Below are positions 23,461-37,949 of a stretch of 64,000 nt of DNA, piece by piece. A model generated the notes under the pieces. That model was not told where the DNA came from. It ran no database searches and saw only the letters and a program-made list of their open reading frames with translations. Each line of letters starts with the position of its first letter. Position 1 is the stretch's first letter. Source of the DNA: Paragordius varius (Eukaryota; Nematomorpha); contig OZ176050.1 of assembly GCA_964247055.1 (NCBI GenBank), positions 12,028,001 through 12,092,000 on the forward strand. Direction: 5' to 3'. A program made the translations under genes and the position numbers.

Positions 23461-26400
23461 AATGTAACTTTAATAAGGGCCAGCTATTATTTAATAAAAT
23501 ATAAGAAAATTTGAAAATAATAATTAACTTAGTACATTAAAATTTATCTGGATTTTTTAAAATACATGCTAATGAGCAAAAAACGGTAAATACAAAAAAA
23601 TTCAAACTTTTTTGGACCTATCTCAAATGTTGTAGTTTTAAAGATTTTCTTGGTTCACATGACAAAGGTTTTGGATTTTAGCTCTAATGGTTGTATCTAA
23701 TATAGTTAAAACAGCTGTTTTTTATTTTTTGCCAATATTTCTCATATATGGCACCCGACCCATTTTTTTGGATCCTACAAGCCCATTATTGACTCTTTCT
23801 AAAAAAAACAAATTTAATTAACTAGGAAAAATGGGTTTGCATAAAAATATAATAATATTAATGATATTTAAATTAAACAAGTTCATTTACCCTTGTTTTA
23901 TTAACACGTATAAAATGGGATGAAAGACACAATTAAATAAAAGTTTGTGACATTTGTCCTACTCAGCAACATTTATTATAAAATAACCAACTTACCAACA
24001 CAACCAAAATAATTTATAAAGTAGAGAGAAGAATCACATCATTAAAACGAGCAACGAACTCAAAACATTCTTTCCTTATAACAAATAAAATAATTACTTT
24101 GTATACTTTTGTGTTACATTGTCCTAATAGCACCTTTTCGTATCTTGTGATAGTTAACAAAGGTAGTTAAACTTTTAAACTCTTTGAATTTGCGTATTGT
24201 TTGATAACAAAATATTGGTCAAATATTTTAATAAATGCTGCTAAATTTATGTAAAATGCATGAAAATATCAAAATTTGAGTAGAAAGTGGACATGAAACA
24301 AATTTTTAATTGTGTCTTCCAGTGTTAAAATATGCACTTATGTGATGATTTCGTTTAATTAAAACTATATTTTAGTAATAATTATCCATTGCAGATAAAA
24401 ATAAATTTGAAATGCCGGTCATATAGTTGTTATGGCATCTTTTGTTATTATCCTAATATTATCAATAAACTCATATAAATACATTAAATAATTTCTTTAT
24501 CATGTGGCAAAAAGTCAATAAACTTTAAGGGATTTTTATTGTACCTTCCATTGAAATCAAAGTTAAGAATATATCATAACGGTTTTTATGCTTAGTCACC
24601 TTTTATACGTTTTCAATTCAATTCATATTAGCAAAACTTTAATAAATAAGAAAAGATTTCCACTACTCAGTATAGTTTGTTCGATGATATTAATACGCAA
24701 TGTTCGATTTATTGTGACAATTTTAAGGGACGTTGACACCTATTTGTATAGTCCTTAAATAATAAATTATTAATATATTATTATACATGTATAAGAAAAT
24801 AAGTTGTTTAATAAAAATATTTAACATAATAAATTAATGCTAAGAAATATAACCAAAAAAATTAAGTAAAATTATCATTTATTTCTCACACAAACTAATT
24901 CAGGTTAAAAATTTGCTTTTTGTTTAACAACATCAACTTTTTTATCTTTACCGTTATATGAATCATATAAATAAAAGGGATCAATAACCTTTTTTTTATT
25001 AATGTTTGACATTTATTTGTCGCTAATTATCCAACTTTTTTTGTCCTGAGTTTTATGATCAAGAAGCATCTTTCATAACCTAACACATAATCTAAAAGTT
25101 TTAAATGGCTTAAAACATCAGTGCGTTAATATTTTTCTTAACCTATTCGTGTACTTGTTTTAAATAGATGTTTATTGTGTAAAACACCTTTTAAGTATGT
25201 TTGATATTGATAAGATTTCGATAAAATGATAAGAAGATACTGTCTTGTACACCTATCTCTTTAGTTACAAATCCAAGTCCACTATAACTGCTTTGGAATA
25301 CTGTTAAAGTTACAAAAAACTGAGCCTTAAGAGAGTGGAATTAAGCGTTTTCATTGTGAAAATCAGCGTTTTTGGGCACATCAATTTATTTTAAACTAAA
25401 GTTAAAACATTGATAAACTAGGAACATCCCATGGTGATTAAGGAAATAAACCATTTTTTACTAAAATCCCAACACTTTTATAAATAATTTAAACATATAA
25501 ATCATGGTACGAAATTTTAATTTAATTAAAACATGTAGCCCATTCTTTGATCGCATTTTTATTTTATTGATCTAATTTCGGCACAACTAACAGCAATTTA
25601 ATTGTTTATATTTATTATATATAGAAAATATTTTGGTATTTTATGGCTGGCCATGCGATTTTTTTGGCCGAACATAAATTTAACCTTATGTCGCATAATG
25701 TTTTTAGCATTTTATTACCCAAAAATTTAGGACAGTTAAAAAATTTTAAGCTTACCTTGATAAGTATTTTCGAATCAGTTTGAACTAAATGTTGTTTCGT
25801 AATTCTGTTATTTTATCGCATTATATTAAGCATATAATATTTTCATTTGTTTTACCAGCCCAAAATTCAAAATATATTTGTTTATATTAAATATATAACT
25901 TGAATTAAATTATAAACATTATATTTATGTACATTTTTTCATATCTCTCGTAAGGTTGGGCCTGGCAGTTTGTACCGATAATAACAACCAACCAAAAACT
26001 TTTTAACAGTAAATCACTCTTTTTTGTTCATATTTAAAATAAAACTAGAAACAGTATAAAAATTGATTTGATTGGCTATTTTTTATATGAAAGAAATATG
26101 ATTATTTACCAGCTTAATGACTGGAGGTCACTGTAAATGACGCTAGTTTTGTTTGGTGATCAAGAAGTTTGATATGAGGAATTTCGCATTTTTTTCGAAA
26201 AATCTATGAATAGTGCTTTAAATTCAATTAAGCTATTTATAAATTTGACCCAATATGGTGGTTTTTCGAAATCACTCCAGACTAAATGTTATGAGGTGTT
26301 ACAACCAATTCATCTTATCCAAATTTATGGAATCAAAATAATAAGAGCTGTAACCGATTTTAGCTTCGGAACCGCGGATTTTGAAACCAGGAGAATATAG

Positions 26401-29400
26401 TTTTTAAAAGGAATTAATTCCGTACTCAGTTCTGGAACTTTCGGAAAAAAGACTGTTTTCAATTTTTCTAAACTTTGTAACCAGTTTTTATAGAAACTTA
26501 TATTTTTATTTCTCTTAATTCAAAACAATTTTTCAATATCAAATTTTTTCGATAGCTTATATTAGGCATTATGTTTAATACAAAATTTAGCGGTTGTAAA
26601 AATAGTTTATATCATTTCTATATGAATATCTTATTGGGTTTTATTTCGGATATAAGTTAACCAAATAAAACATATGCCAATTTTATAAAGTTACTTTGAA
26701 AATATAAACTAACGTTTATGTTTGTGTCGGATTAAACCTATTAAAAGGTATACATTTGTTAATATATTTTTTTAAATATTTAAGCACTTTATTCATTTAT
26801 AAAACTTTATCAAAATCTTTGTAATAGATGTGATTATAAAAATAACGGTAAACTTGTTCAAAAAACATAGTAATATTTGTTGATAAATGATTGAAAAGGT
26901 TTACTCTCAATTATGTTTGTTTTAGATTAGCTCATAAATCGTAATTAATTTTACGCATAGTAGAAAATTTTAACCGCATAAGATCGGAAGAAGCGGAATC
27001 AAAAATTTTGGAAAAGATCTTATTTTATTGACAAACTTTATAAATACCAAAATTATGATCGAAACTGGTTTTTAATAAAACATGTTACAAGCAGTACCAA
27101 ATTTTGACTCTGTTTCTTACCATAATTAAGTTATTGCTACTATTAAATTATTTAATGCCCCAAACTTTGGATAAAATATAATTTTGTTCTAATTTTATTT
27201 TGAATAGTGTAAATCACCAGCTAGAATCTGTAAAAAAATAAGTGATGTTAAATATAAAGAAAATTTAATACAAGGTTTCAGCTGCTATGTAAAATCGGTT
27301 TATAATATTGTTATTTCGGATAAAAATGGCTAAAAAACTTTGTTAATTAATAAATATGACTGATATACACAAAATAATATGTTCATTTTCAAATAAGCTT
27401 CGATATTTTTGAGCCAAGAGTCTAAATTGCAATAATCATATTTTAGCTATAAAGCATTGCATTAATCGTGTATAATTAATGTTAAAATGTAAATAATATT
27501 AACAGTACCCGTTTTTCTAAAATAGTTTTTATACCCTGCTTAATTAACTTGCATTAAAACATGTGATAAACCCGATCGGTGCACGACATGTAAATAAATT
27601 TAAAATATCATTCCAAATTTTACACTTATAAATTATAAAGCTTATATTTTTATTTATAAATATTTTATGCTGTATATTCTAAAAAAAAACTTATATTTCA
27701 TTTTTAATTCTCAGCTATATCGTATTCAATATAAAATTAATGTCGTTTATAAAACTAAGCTTTTAGGCATACTAATACTTTAGTTATATTTTCGCATCTA
27801 TAAGTCCATACACAAATTTTAGAAAATTTTTGGTTTTGCGCAAGGTTTTAGTCACTTTGATTAATAAAAAAACAAAAATAAAAAATATTGACTGCTTAAA
27901 ATTAGTTTTTGTGTTTTTTTACCTTTTTTGTTAACCCCAAGATATTGAGTTTTTCTGGAAATCGGGTTATGCATAAAATTTAATATAAATATTTTTTTAA
28001 CATAACATACATTGCAATATATATCAAAATAATCTGGTTTAATCATTTGGCCTCTAACAAAAATGAGTTTAACATATGCGTTAATTTCCGATTTATCGAT
28101 TTCAAAATCTAAATTTAATTTAATGACTCCAGCAAAACCAAAAGTATAATGAGAATCCAAATTAATTCTCTACCAGATAATATCAACATTCGTATAATAA
28201 TTATAAATTCCCCGTGTAAGGGACAATGATTATATCATGATTGGAAATGTGATCGGACTCAAATAGTTTCATTTTATATGTCATCTCGCTTATCTAGAAT
28301 CCTGCTAATGCACTAAACTTTTTGTATGAGTTATCTCAAATAAATCAAACTATTATTATTTTGGATATTTAGCTTGTTTGGGTATACTTTCTATGAATGA
28401 AAAATTCCCCAAGACATTAGTCTGTATAAAGGATTGCTAAAAATATTTTTATTAAATCTAAAAAATATAATGATATATAATTTAGACCCTAAAAAGGTAT
28501 AAAAAAAGGTTAATAGCAGTTGACATATTTCTAAGGTTCAATAACATTTGCCTTGGGATGTCATGAACTTCTCTTTTCATTTTTTACTTTAACTTTTTCT
28601 TAATATCTCCAAAGTATACTAATAATAAACCTTAATATTTTATTTTGGAAATATCCCAAAATAGAATATTCATATATAATTTTTCTGTATCTGGAAAGGC
28701 AATTTTCTGTTTGCATGGTAAGAGAGGAAGGTTATTTGAGGTACAATAAACTTCAAATGCATAATAATTTTTTACATCTCCAATAATAATAATAATAAAA
28801 GGCTTTATGAAAATGAACTTTTAGTTACTTTTATAATAATTTTAATAAGATTGTCACCCTTTCAGGGATATTGGTGCTAAGAAAATAAAATTTTTAAATG
28901 CCAAAAAACTTTTTTTCCTTAGAAAATTTTTTTTATTGTCATTAAAATATTCAACATGCTATAATGTTGTTTTATAGTTTGAACTGAACTCTATTAAAAG
29001 TACAATGTATTCAAATTTAAAAAAATGATAAAAAAACTAATGTTTTATCGTAAGGGGTTTTACCCCCCATAATATAATATTTTATATATGTTAATAATTT
29101 TCATCACAGATAGCCATGTTTTATCTAAGAGTACATATGTATTTGACAAAATGCTATGCAGTAATATCTATTCATTTACATATTTAACCTTTTAGTGTTG
29201 TCAAAAAAAATTTGGGTGTGAGGTAATGATAGGTTCAAACATTCGTTCTCATTATTTTCATTAGATCCTTGGTAATGAATAAGTTAGCCTTAGAGAACAA
29301 TTATGTGTAATTTTTTGACACTTTTCTTAGAATTCTAAATTACTAATTTTTTTACTTTCATCAGAACTTGCATATATACTGTAAAAAATTGGATACGTTT

Positions 29401-32400
29401 CGATATAGGTAGTATGCAGGCAGGTAGTAAGTACATTGAACTAGTAAAAAAAGTTTTGTCCTTTACTAATAATATCCTACTAACAACTTTCCTTAATATC
29501 GCGTTGTTATATCAGGAGGGAATTTACATAGGATTTAATCAATTATTTCTCTAAAGACAGTCCGTACCAGTTTGTCTTAGCCTGCGTATAATTTTATTTC
29601 TAGGAATATGCTTCTTCGAGTGTATTTTATCAAATAAAATTACCAGGTTGTTTCACGGTACTGTATTTCTTCATTTATCGATAAAAAACATATTTGATTT
29701 AAATGGTTCTTTAAGGTGAAAAAGTTAATCTAGTTCAATAGGTTACAGGGTATTCATCTTTTGAATAATAATAATAATCAATATATAAGCAAAGATTTGT
29801 TTTTAATATACATATTTATACTATAGCTTATGACCTTTTTTGTATCTCTTGCTTATGATATAAAATGTTCTCCTGTCCTTTTAACAATCCATTTCTTTAA
29901 TCTATGAACTGCTTAGTATTGAACTGATACAAATATACTCAACTTTATATAAAAGTTGAAATATTTCAAATTTTTACCATTTTTCCGATACTATAACACT
30001 TATTCCATTATTTTTTCAATAAAATATTTTAATAAAATTCTTTGAATTATATATAATTTGTAACACTTAAAGACTTTTAATCCAGACAGGATTATTTATT
30101 ATAATAAAAAGAAACGCGAAAAGTAATTTGTTTAATTATATATATACAATATAATTGCAACAAAAAGTTATTGAAAAATATATTGTAGTGATTAATTGGT
30201 GGGGAGAGTTCATAACGGTCAAAGGTCATCATTTCAAGTTTTTGGAGCCAAAATTGAACTTTATATACACATATTTATCAAATCTTGAACTTTTTAATCA
30301 CTTAATAATATATATATATAAATTAACGAAAGTTATTTCAAAGTGTTTTTTATCTGTAGAAAACAACTTTGTTATTATATTACTGTATTAATTTTAAGTA
30401 TTACAGTATACAGTAAGTGTTAGATAATCTCACAGCAGAGGGTATTTTCTGTAGTATTCACACACACTAGTAATTTTAAATATAGTCATTTAAAATCCCG
30501 CCTAACATGCTTAAAAAAATAAAAAGTGTTTATATATTACTTGATTTTAATAATAATGAAAATTCAAGTTTTATGACATGTATTTAGTTAGCCAAATATC
30601 ATATGGATAAATTAAGATATACAGTATGAGTAAGTATACTTTCCTAAAAAGAATTTAATAATTGCCAAATAGCATATACAACAAAGGGCAATATTATTGA
30701 CTTATAGTAACTTTTTTCACTTTTTACTATTATTAGCCAATAATAATTCTCTTTGCTGCATATGTTATTTAGCAATAATAAATAACTTTCTAGCATACTG
30801 TAATTTTATCCGAGTTTTTTTTGCGAAAAAATAGGTAATGAAAGAGATACAACATCCTTTTACATGTTTTTGTATGGTACAGTTTTTATCAAAATATATT
30901 AGTAAAAATAAGCTGACTGATGTGACATACTTTAGCGCGAATCGTACAAAAAAGTTGATACATTGTCACACCTCAATGGTGTGTTTGTTTCACAAACGAA
31001 AGAAATAAATTATAAATTAACCTTGTGTGATATATGCCAAAATGTACTTTTGACGTTATATAATTTATACCTTATTTAACAATATTATGAAAACATTTGA
31101 AACGGTTAAATTATCATAAAAAATGACCCCTTATCAATCAAGTTAATGATGTGATATGTGTGAAAATTTAAAAAAGTACACTATATGCATTAATATAAGA
31201 TTTTTACAAATATAATGTTTAAAAATAGGGTTAACGAATCATCGACCCCTCATTAGTATGGGTATCTAGAAAAGTATAAATGAACATTATTCAAAAAAAA
31301 CGGTAAAATAACTGCCATATTTGGATTATGTGAAAATAAAAAACAATCCAAGCTTTATTTCTTATATTGACAATTTATAGTTTTTTTAGTCTTTGTTTTC
31401 TAATATTAATTATAACTGTTTTATATTGCAAACAGTGAAATGAATTTGCATAACTCAGCATAATTTTACGGAAGAGGGATGAAAAAAAGAAAAAATGCTG
31501 AAGTAAGTATATTTCACAGGTAAAAAGATATATATACGTATCATCGTGTCTGTCTTTATAGAAAAACAAGGAAAAAGGTACATAAGCACATTTATAATAA
31601 GGATAATAAAAACATCTTTTATAATAATTTCTATCCTTTTTAAGGATTCGATATACTGTTATTTTTGCAACATTGTAATAATAATTGTTATAATGTACTT
31701 TTTTTACGAGAAAGAGGAGGCGCTTAAACACAAAATTTTTAGGGAAAAAAACATGCATGCAAATTTAAATTTTAAAAAGATATAGATAAATATAGTTAAT
31801 TATTTAAAATGAATTATACACGGGTAGCGACTATTTTATGGAAATCAATCGCACGATTTCTTAAGGAAATTATATTAAATAAGAATCTTATTTGTTGTTG
31901 AAACCAATATATCAATATGAATATGATGGTATTTGAGGGTGTGTTACACAATAAATATCATATCAATATTTTTATTGTTAATTAAATATAGTTTATATTT
32001 GTATATATTTATATAGAGTTTATCGCCCTACTGACTATGAACTTTTTTTCCCTCTGCTTTAAAATAATCAGTTATCATTTAATATAATAAAGTACACGAA
32101 ATATCGGCAAAAAATGTAATTTATTCCTAATATATATGCTTACTCAGATAGATCAAAATTACGGTGTATGCAATATAGAGAAAAAAGTAATCTACCTATC
32201 TAATCCAAATCAAAGAGAATGGAGTTCAATAAAAAAAATAAAAACGGTTGTCAGGTGATTATACGCCCAATAATATTGCATGAGCTTTTTGCTTTCATTG
32301 TGTTAAAAAAGGTATAAAAATTTTGGATATTTACGAATTTACTAAGATTGCACAATATAATTATAATTAACCTTTAAATTTACTCTTTCAAATCAAAATC

Positions 32401-33045
32401 AAGTCAGCTATTCTCGTTATCCAAAAAAACCAAAAAAAATACTTAACTTAAAATCAATCACTCTTGATGAAAATTTGTCAATTGCGTTAAAACATTGAAA
32501 CAAATTATTTTACCCTTACAATATCAAATCATTAATATATCCTTGTTTTATATATGTATATAAATATATTAAATAATCTGTGAAATATTAATGATACTGT
32601 TGTATAATAATTACTATTTGTGATTAAAAAAATTTGTTTTATCAATTGAATTCAATTTTATTTAATAATATTAAAGTTATCTCCACTAAACATAACATTA
32701 CATTGTATGTGTATACCTATAATATACTTAAAAAACCATTTTGTTCTTACATACTTTTATTTAGTATAAGGTAAAAAAGTTTATATATATACTATATAAT
32801 ATTATTTTACGATGCTCATCATATGTGTCACACACCACTAACGAGATATAAATTGAACCATTTTCGATGACCAAATCAATTTTATCATTTTTAACTTCAC
32901 GGTTTCAAACTAATATATATTATCACTTCATATACTCATTCGCCTCTCTTAAAATTAATAAACCTTCTCAAAACAATATTTTATAAATCGTGATTAACAA
33001 CATTTAATTCCGCTAACAAGCACACCCACATATAATATAACAAAA
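23461..33045. other. 9.6 kb AT-rich gene desert
   Basis: No open frame here shows a recognisable domain, no chain of splice-compatible exons was found, and no tRNA-like or rRNA-like stretch was seen. The only clear structure is the imperfect foldback at 30604-30821. It may contain regulatory DNA, non-coding RNA or rapidly evolving exons that cannot be read by eye. Confidence 0.55.
30604..30821. repeat. Imperfect foldback hairpin of about 220 bp
   Basis: The left arm segment TTGCCAAATAGCATATACAA (from 30663) pairs with the right arm segment TGCATATGTTATTTAGCAA (ending 30774). Pairing continues inward through CAAAGGGCAATATTATTG and, with more mismatches, outward through ACAGTATG / CATACTGT and GGATAAATT / AATTTTATCC. 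The loop is about 15 bases. It is most simply a small foldback MITE. Confidence 0.6.
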
Positions 33046-35643
33046 ATGAACTTCCAAGATTTCAATTTCTATACTAAAACAGAAACCGATAAAACTAACC
33101 AAAACAATATTTACAATCACAATACAAATAACAATACTGAAAGCGAAACAAACGGTGGTACTGACATTGAAACCATTTACAAAAAATATGTGAAAAGTAT
33201 TGAGGAAGCTCATGTATGGAAAAAAATTCTGTACCCAGGATTTTATTTTAAACCACAAGTCCTTGACCAAATTCAAAGGTTTAAAGTTCGACCGGATGAT
33301 ATTATTATAGCAACATTCCCTAAATCAGGTAACATCTTTATTTTTTTTAATAATTGTTTTTCTAACTAGAAAGAAAATATGCTTACCTTTTCATTAACCA
33401 AATGAAGTTGACACTAGATGAATTTCGTTGATAATATATTATAGTAGTTGGACCAATTTTAAAAAATTTTTATTCGACAAAGATTGAACAATTTTACTCA
33501 AAAATTATTAATAACTTTTATTTTGCAATTAACCTCTTTAAATTTAATTATTTTTCCCATCTTGATTTTTTTCCAATTCGCCATTTCTGTTTATAAAGTT
33601 TTTTTTTAATTATTTTATGTCTTTTAAAGGTACAACTTGGACTGCCGAGATAGTTTCACTTATTAGAAGCCGAGTTAATTTAGATTATGTCCGAAGCTTA
33701 GATGTTTCGGATCGTGTCGTTCACCTAGAAACACCCCCTAATATGTCCCTCGAATGTTGGGACAAATTAGAGTCCCCACGGATATTTGGAACGCATTTAC
33801 CATATCATCTTTTACCCACAACAATTAAACAAATGCCCTGTAAAGTATGAGATTAATCTTTTTGAGTTTTTTGGACTACATGGATAAAATTTATTTAATT
33901 TATTTAGTATAAATTTTATATAATATAACAGACAAAATATTTTCTTAAATTGCATTTTAGTTTCTTACTTGTTAACACTCATTAGTAGGTATTTTGAGGT
34001 CGTATTTATAAAATTTTAGAGATTGGGCCACCACGTTAAAATGATATTCAATCTCAAGCCTAAAATTTGGAAATTAGTGAAAAATATTTTTTTACACATG
34101 CATTAAATATGTTAATTTTGAGTAATCTGTTACTTTTTTAAAAAAAAATTATTAAATTATCAGAATTAATATAACCAAAAAAATCATTCTTATAGGTTAT
34201 TTATGTTATGCGGAACCCAAAAGACGTAGCTGTATCCTTTTTCCATCATCATCGAATGGCTAAAGATCTAGGCAATTTTTCAGGGTCATTCAAAGAATTT
34301 CTCAAGCTTTTCACGGCAGGAAAAAGTAAAATTATAATTAATTAACCCTCATAAATTTTTATACTAATTACCCCTCTACGTTAAAAAGTAAAAAAAGTCC
34401 CCTAAAAAACCTTACTATATTAAACGTCATTTTACATTTTTTGACATTTATATTCCCCTCCATTTTATCAAAACTTTAGCTGTTGTAAAAAAATGAGTTA
34501 TACAATTTATTATCTTTATAATTGTATATAAAAAACTAATTATTATGCAAAAAAGTTATTATAAAGTACTTACGTCATCACGCCTTTTAATGTTAACTAA
34601 ACTCAAAATGACAAATTTCGTTTTTTTTGCTTTGACTGTAATTATATTAAGGTATTTTTTTACTTAATTTGGTGAATTTGGATCACGTAGATGATATTAA
34701 ATTTAAGGTATATAATACATTTTCGAAATATTTCACCCCTATACTATTACAACGATATAGGGTTCAGAGTTCAAATTACATATAAACTTTTTTTCCCTTT
34801 CTAAGTGACATATAATAATGAAGGGTACACCAGGGTTTAAGGGCTTGATTATACGTTTTGTGCATGTTTAAGCGTTGGTTCTAAATTTATTTTTTCTATA
34901 AAATTTTATTACAGCTGTGTGTGGATCCTGGTTTGATCATGTAACAGGGTATTGGAATCAAAATGAAAAGAATATACTTTTCCTACGGTTTGAAGATATG
35001 AAAAAGGTAATATATAAGTCAGATGATATTTTTGAATCGCAAAATTTATCATTTTTATTATATTTAAAACCTAATTCAAATTGTTCAGAATTTTGGTGCC
35101 AACATTGAACGTATCGCCAATTTCATTAATGTCCCACTTGACAGAGAACAAATTGATCAGGTCTCTCACCATTGTTCCTTCGAAGTTATGAAGCACAACG
35201 AAAAGGCCAATAGAAATTGGATACCAACGTTTGACAAAAGCAAGGGACATTTCATGAGAAAAGGTAAGTTAAAATATTTGTCAAATTTTTAATTATTTTT
35301 ATTGTTATATATATTTAATAAGTAATGATTATATTTGTATAAACTGATGATATATCATTTTTTTATATTAGGTCAAGTTGGGGACTGGAAAAATCATTTT
35401 GACGCAGAGGATAACCAATATTTTATGCAAGTGTTCAAGCAAAAAATGCAACATTGCAAAAATTTGAACTTTGAATGGGAGTCTCAGCCTCACACTTCAT
35501 TTCAAGATACTTCAGAAAGTCCCTTAACTTCAAAAATGTCGTTTTCAACACCTTATCGCCTTAATTCCTTGGATTCCAAACCAACCCTACCCACTCATCA
35601 ACAACCGACATCGATAAACTTGAATGCACCCATATGTGTTTAA
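33046..35643 (+). CDS. Cytosolic sulfotransferase (SULT family)
   Basis: Six exons close in frame: 33046-33328, 33630-33844, 34196-34325, 34915-35006, 35089-35263, 35372-35643, giving 388 residues. SULTs transfer sulfate from PAPS to hydroxyl or amine groups of small molecules in the cytosol. Visible signatures: the 5'-phosphosulfate loop FPKSGTTW, split by intron 1; the catalytic His in FGTHLPYHLLP; the 3'-phosphate-binding VMRNPKDVAVSFFHHHR; GSWFDHV; and the C-terminal RKGQVGDWKNHF. Typical SULTs have about 290-300 residues. The excess is an Asn/Thr-rich N-terminal extension of about 50 residues and a Ser/Thr/Pro-rich tail of about 50 residues after the conserved fold, both likely disordered. 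Substrate cannot be told from sequence. A decayed hammerhead motif lies in intron 2. Confidence 0.92.
33961..33992 (-). ncRNA. Decayed hammerhead-like relic in a sulfotransferase intron
   Basis: The reverse complement reads CTAATGA, GTGTTAACAAGTAA, GAAAC, clearly related to the core at 20557-20599 (CTGATGA, GTGCTAACAAGCAC, GAAAC). The essential G of CUGAUGA is A, stem II has lost pairing, and no stem I partner is visible. It is expected to be inactive: a relic of another insertion of the same family. Confidence 0.6.
34326..34914 (+). other. Sulfotransferase intron 3, nothing recognised
   Basis: 589 AT-rich bases between phase-1 exons. No repeat with clear ends, no ribozyme and no ORF of note. 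Confidence 0.5.
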
Positions 35644-37949
35644 GTAGTACTGCTTTCCAACCCATTAAATAGTCTTCCACTCAAATACATAATACTTTTT
35701 CATTTTAATGGAACTTTGGCTATATTATGTTAAATACAAAACCATTGCAAATGCTCACATTTTGCATTTCAAGCGCATAACATATTATTTGTTGATATTA
35801 TTTCTTTTAGGATATCCCAATAGTCAAATGAACATGTAATACCTTATTGAAATACTAAGCCATGACTATAATATGGTGTGTTCATGGTGCTTAAAAATTA
35901 AAATTTTAGTTCAGAAAATTATATCTGAGCCTTACCTGTAAATATGATCTCTTTCTATATAATAATTAATTTAACCATACACATATCATTACATATTTAA
36001 ACAGGACCTTAGATTTACTTTTTTTCTTTTTAGTTTTAAAGAACATGCAAAATACAATTAACTACATTTAATTTTTATCCGGCTTAAAAGCGACAATTTT
36101 GTTTCCATATCATTATTATATTCTATGGCAATTGCTGATACTTGCACAACACACACACCTCTACCTATGCATAATATAATAGCGATCTTAATAATATATT
36201 TCTAACATAATTATATAAATTGTAATAAATTTATTTCATTGATTTATTATTTTAAAGGTATGTTTGCGTAACAAGACCCCTAAATGTATTTTATTTGCAT
36301 GCAATTTTAAGGTAATTAAAGAATCAAAACATCCTGTATTATATCTATTAAAACAGGTTTAGTGATTATAGTTGTATAATCTAAAACCGCTCCATATGCT
36401 AATTTATAATTACTTTCTATTCATTTTAATTTTTTTGAAAAACACTGAGTTTTTAAAAAATAAGCCGCTGGCGTATTAACTGTAAACTCGATATTACAAA
36501 TTAAAAAAAATATGCATATTTATTAAACTATATCCACTTCTTTCCCTTTCTTAGTTAGTCTTAACACACCATAATAGTCAACTGTAAAGCGTATTTTGGG
36601 GTATTGTATTTATTTCTCTTGTATGGCTTTTGTTTCTTTTCAGATTCTAAAATATAATAATTGTAAAATATTATTGAAATCACCTACGTGTGCTCCTAGT
36701 CTTGTTCATTTCTGAGTGGATATAACCACAGGAGAATTTAAAATCTACAATTGAATAAATAAAAACAATCGCTATTTATGGAATGTGATGCGTTTTTGGA
36801 TATATCATACTGTCCCTTTTGCCCGTTCTCAATTCGGACTAGCAGTTGAAACTGTAAAAAGTGCTCTCTTACTTTTTGTGAAGAAAAAAATGAAATTTTA
36901 GTGGTCACATGAGTAGGGAAATGATGGCATGGGAAAATTTTAAAAAATTTCAAATTTCGCCTGTGCCGCCACCAAAGGCTTAGAAAATACTAATACATGT
37001 GCTGTAAACGGTTATAAAATGATATAATTAATTATGGTATTAGAAGGGGTGAAAACGTTCTAGATTTTCAAAGCTATGATCGGATAGGGGGCAAAACAAG
37101 ATTTATTTAATAAAAAAGTTCCGTTAGCGCAAACATGGATAAAATATAACACCCGGTTATAAAATATAAAAGAATGAGAAATATTTGAAACTTCTATTGT
37201 CGCCTTTAACGTGTTGCTATCTTTGACGCGGACTAAATCAGAAAAGCGTTCGTTGTTTTGCGGCACAGTTTAAAAATGATCGTGTCTATCATTATCAATT
37301 GTAATCGATTCAATCTTTTAAAGCTATTGTGACTTTTTGTCGGTTCAAACTCTGACTAGCATTGGGCAGAATAGCAATCACATAAAACGTTCTTACCTGT
37401 ACACAAACATAAATCAGACCGACTAGAATTTTATATAATATGATTTATCGACGTTTTAAATATTAAGCTATGTTGTAGTGCTGATTCAGTACATATCTTT
37501 AGTGCGCAAATTTGCATGAATGATACTCACAAAATCGAACACCGAGGAAAATCTATGTTTTTATTGTCCCTTATAGCCCTTTCCACCTCGACGGGCTTCG
37601 TTAGATAAGGAACGTCCGTTACTCTATACAACATAAATTATGCATTATTGCTATATATCAGATGGTGATTGTTTATGTAAATGCAAAAAATCTATTATAG
37701 CTATAGTTTTTAGTCCGTTTATACCTCTGAATATAAATAATATATGAATACAACTGGTTATTTATAATCTAACGGCATTATCAAAAACTTTGGGACTTAA
37801 TTACACAAATTTTCCGTCGCTTTCATTGCAAACTTAAATGAAGGAGTATCTTTCAAAAAATGATCCAATACGTTCTCGAGAAATTCTTACAAATCTCTAT
37901 ACATTTTGCTCTTCAAACCCCTGTGTGATGCTGTATTAAGTGGTTAATT
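35644..37949. other. Intergenic stretch downstream of the sulfotransferase
   Basis: AT-rich DNA without a recognisable gene. Two minus-strand frames (36738-36953 and 37060-37266) show no domain. The part after about 37300 may be the 3' flank of the mariner remnant, whose ends I could not fix. Confidence 0.45.

Noticed and set aside
26981-26996. AGATCGGAAGAAGCGG, close to a sequencing-adapter start
   Set aside because: It departs from the adapter after 11 bases and the flanks read as ordinary AT-rich genomic DNA, so contamination is unlikely.
31375-31758. 127-codon minus-strand frame in the gene desert
   Set aside because: Composition is Tyr/Lys/Phe/Ile-rich as expected from AT-rich DNA, with no domain, no splice partners, and an overlapping frame of similar length on the other strand.
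35340-35360. CTGATGA match before a sulfotransferase exon considered as a hammerhead
   Set aside because: No stem II, GAAA box or stem I partner follows; the heptamer alone is expected by chance.
37060-37266. Minus-strand frame downstream of the mariner remnant
   Set aside because: It does not match any part of a mariner transposase in order and has no other recognisable domain.
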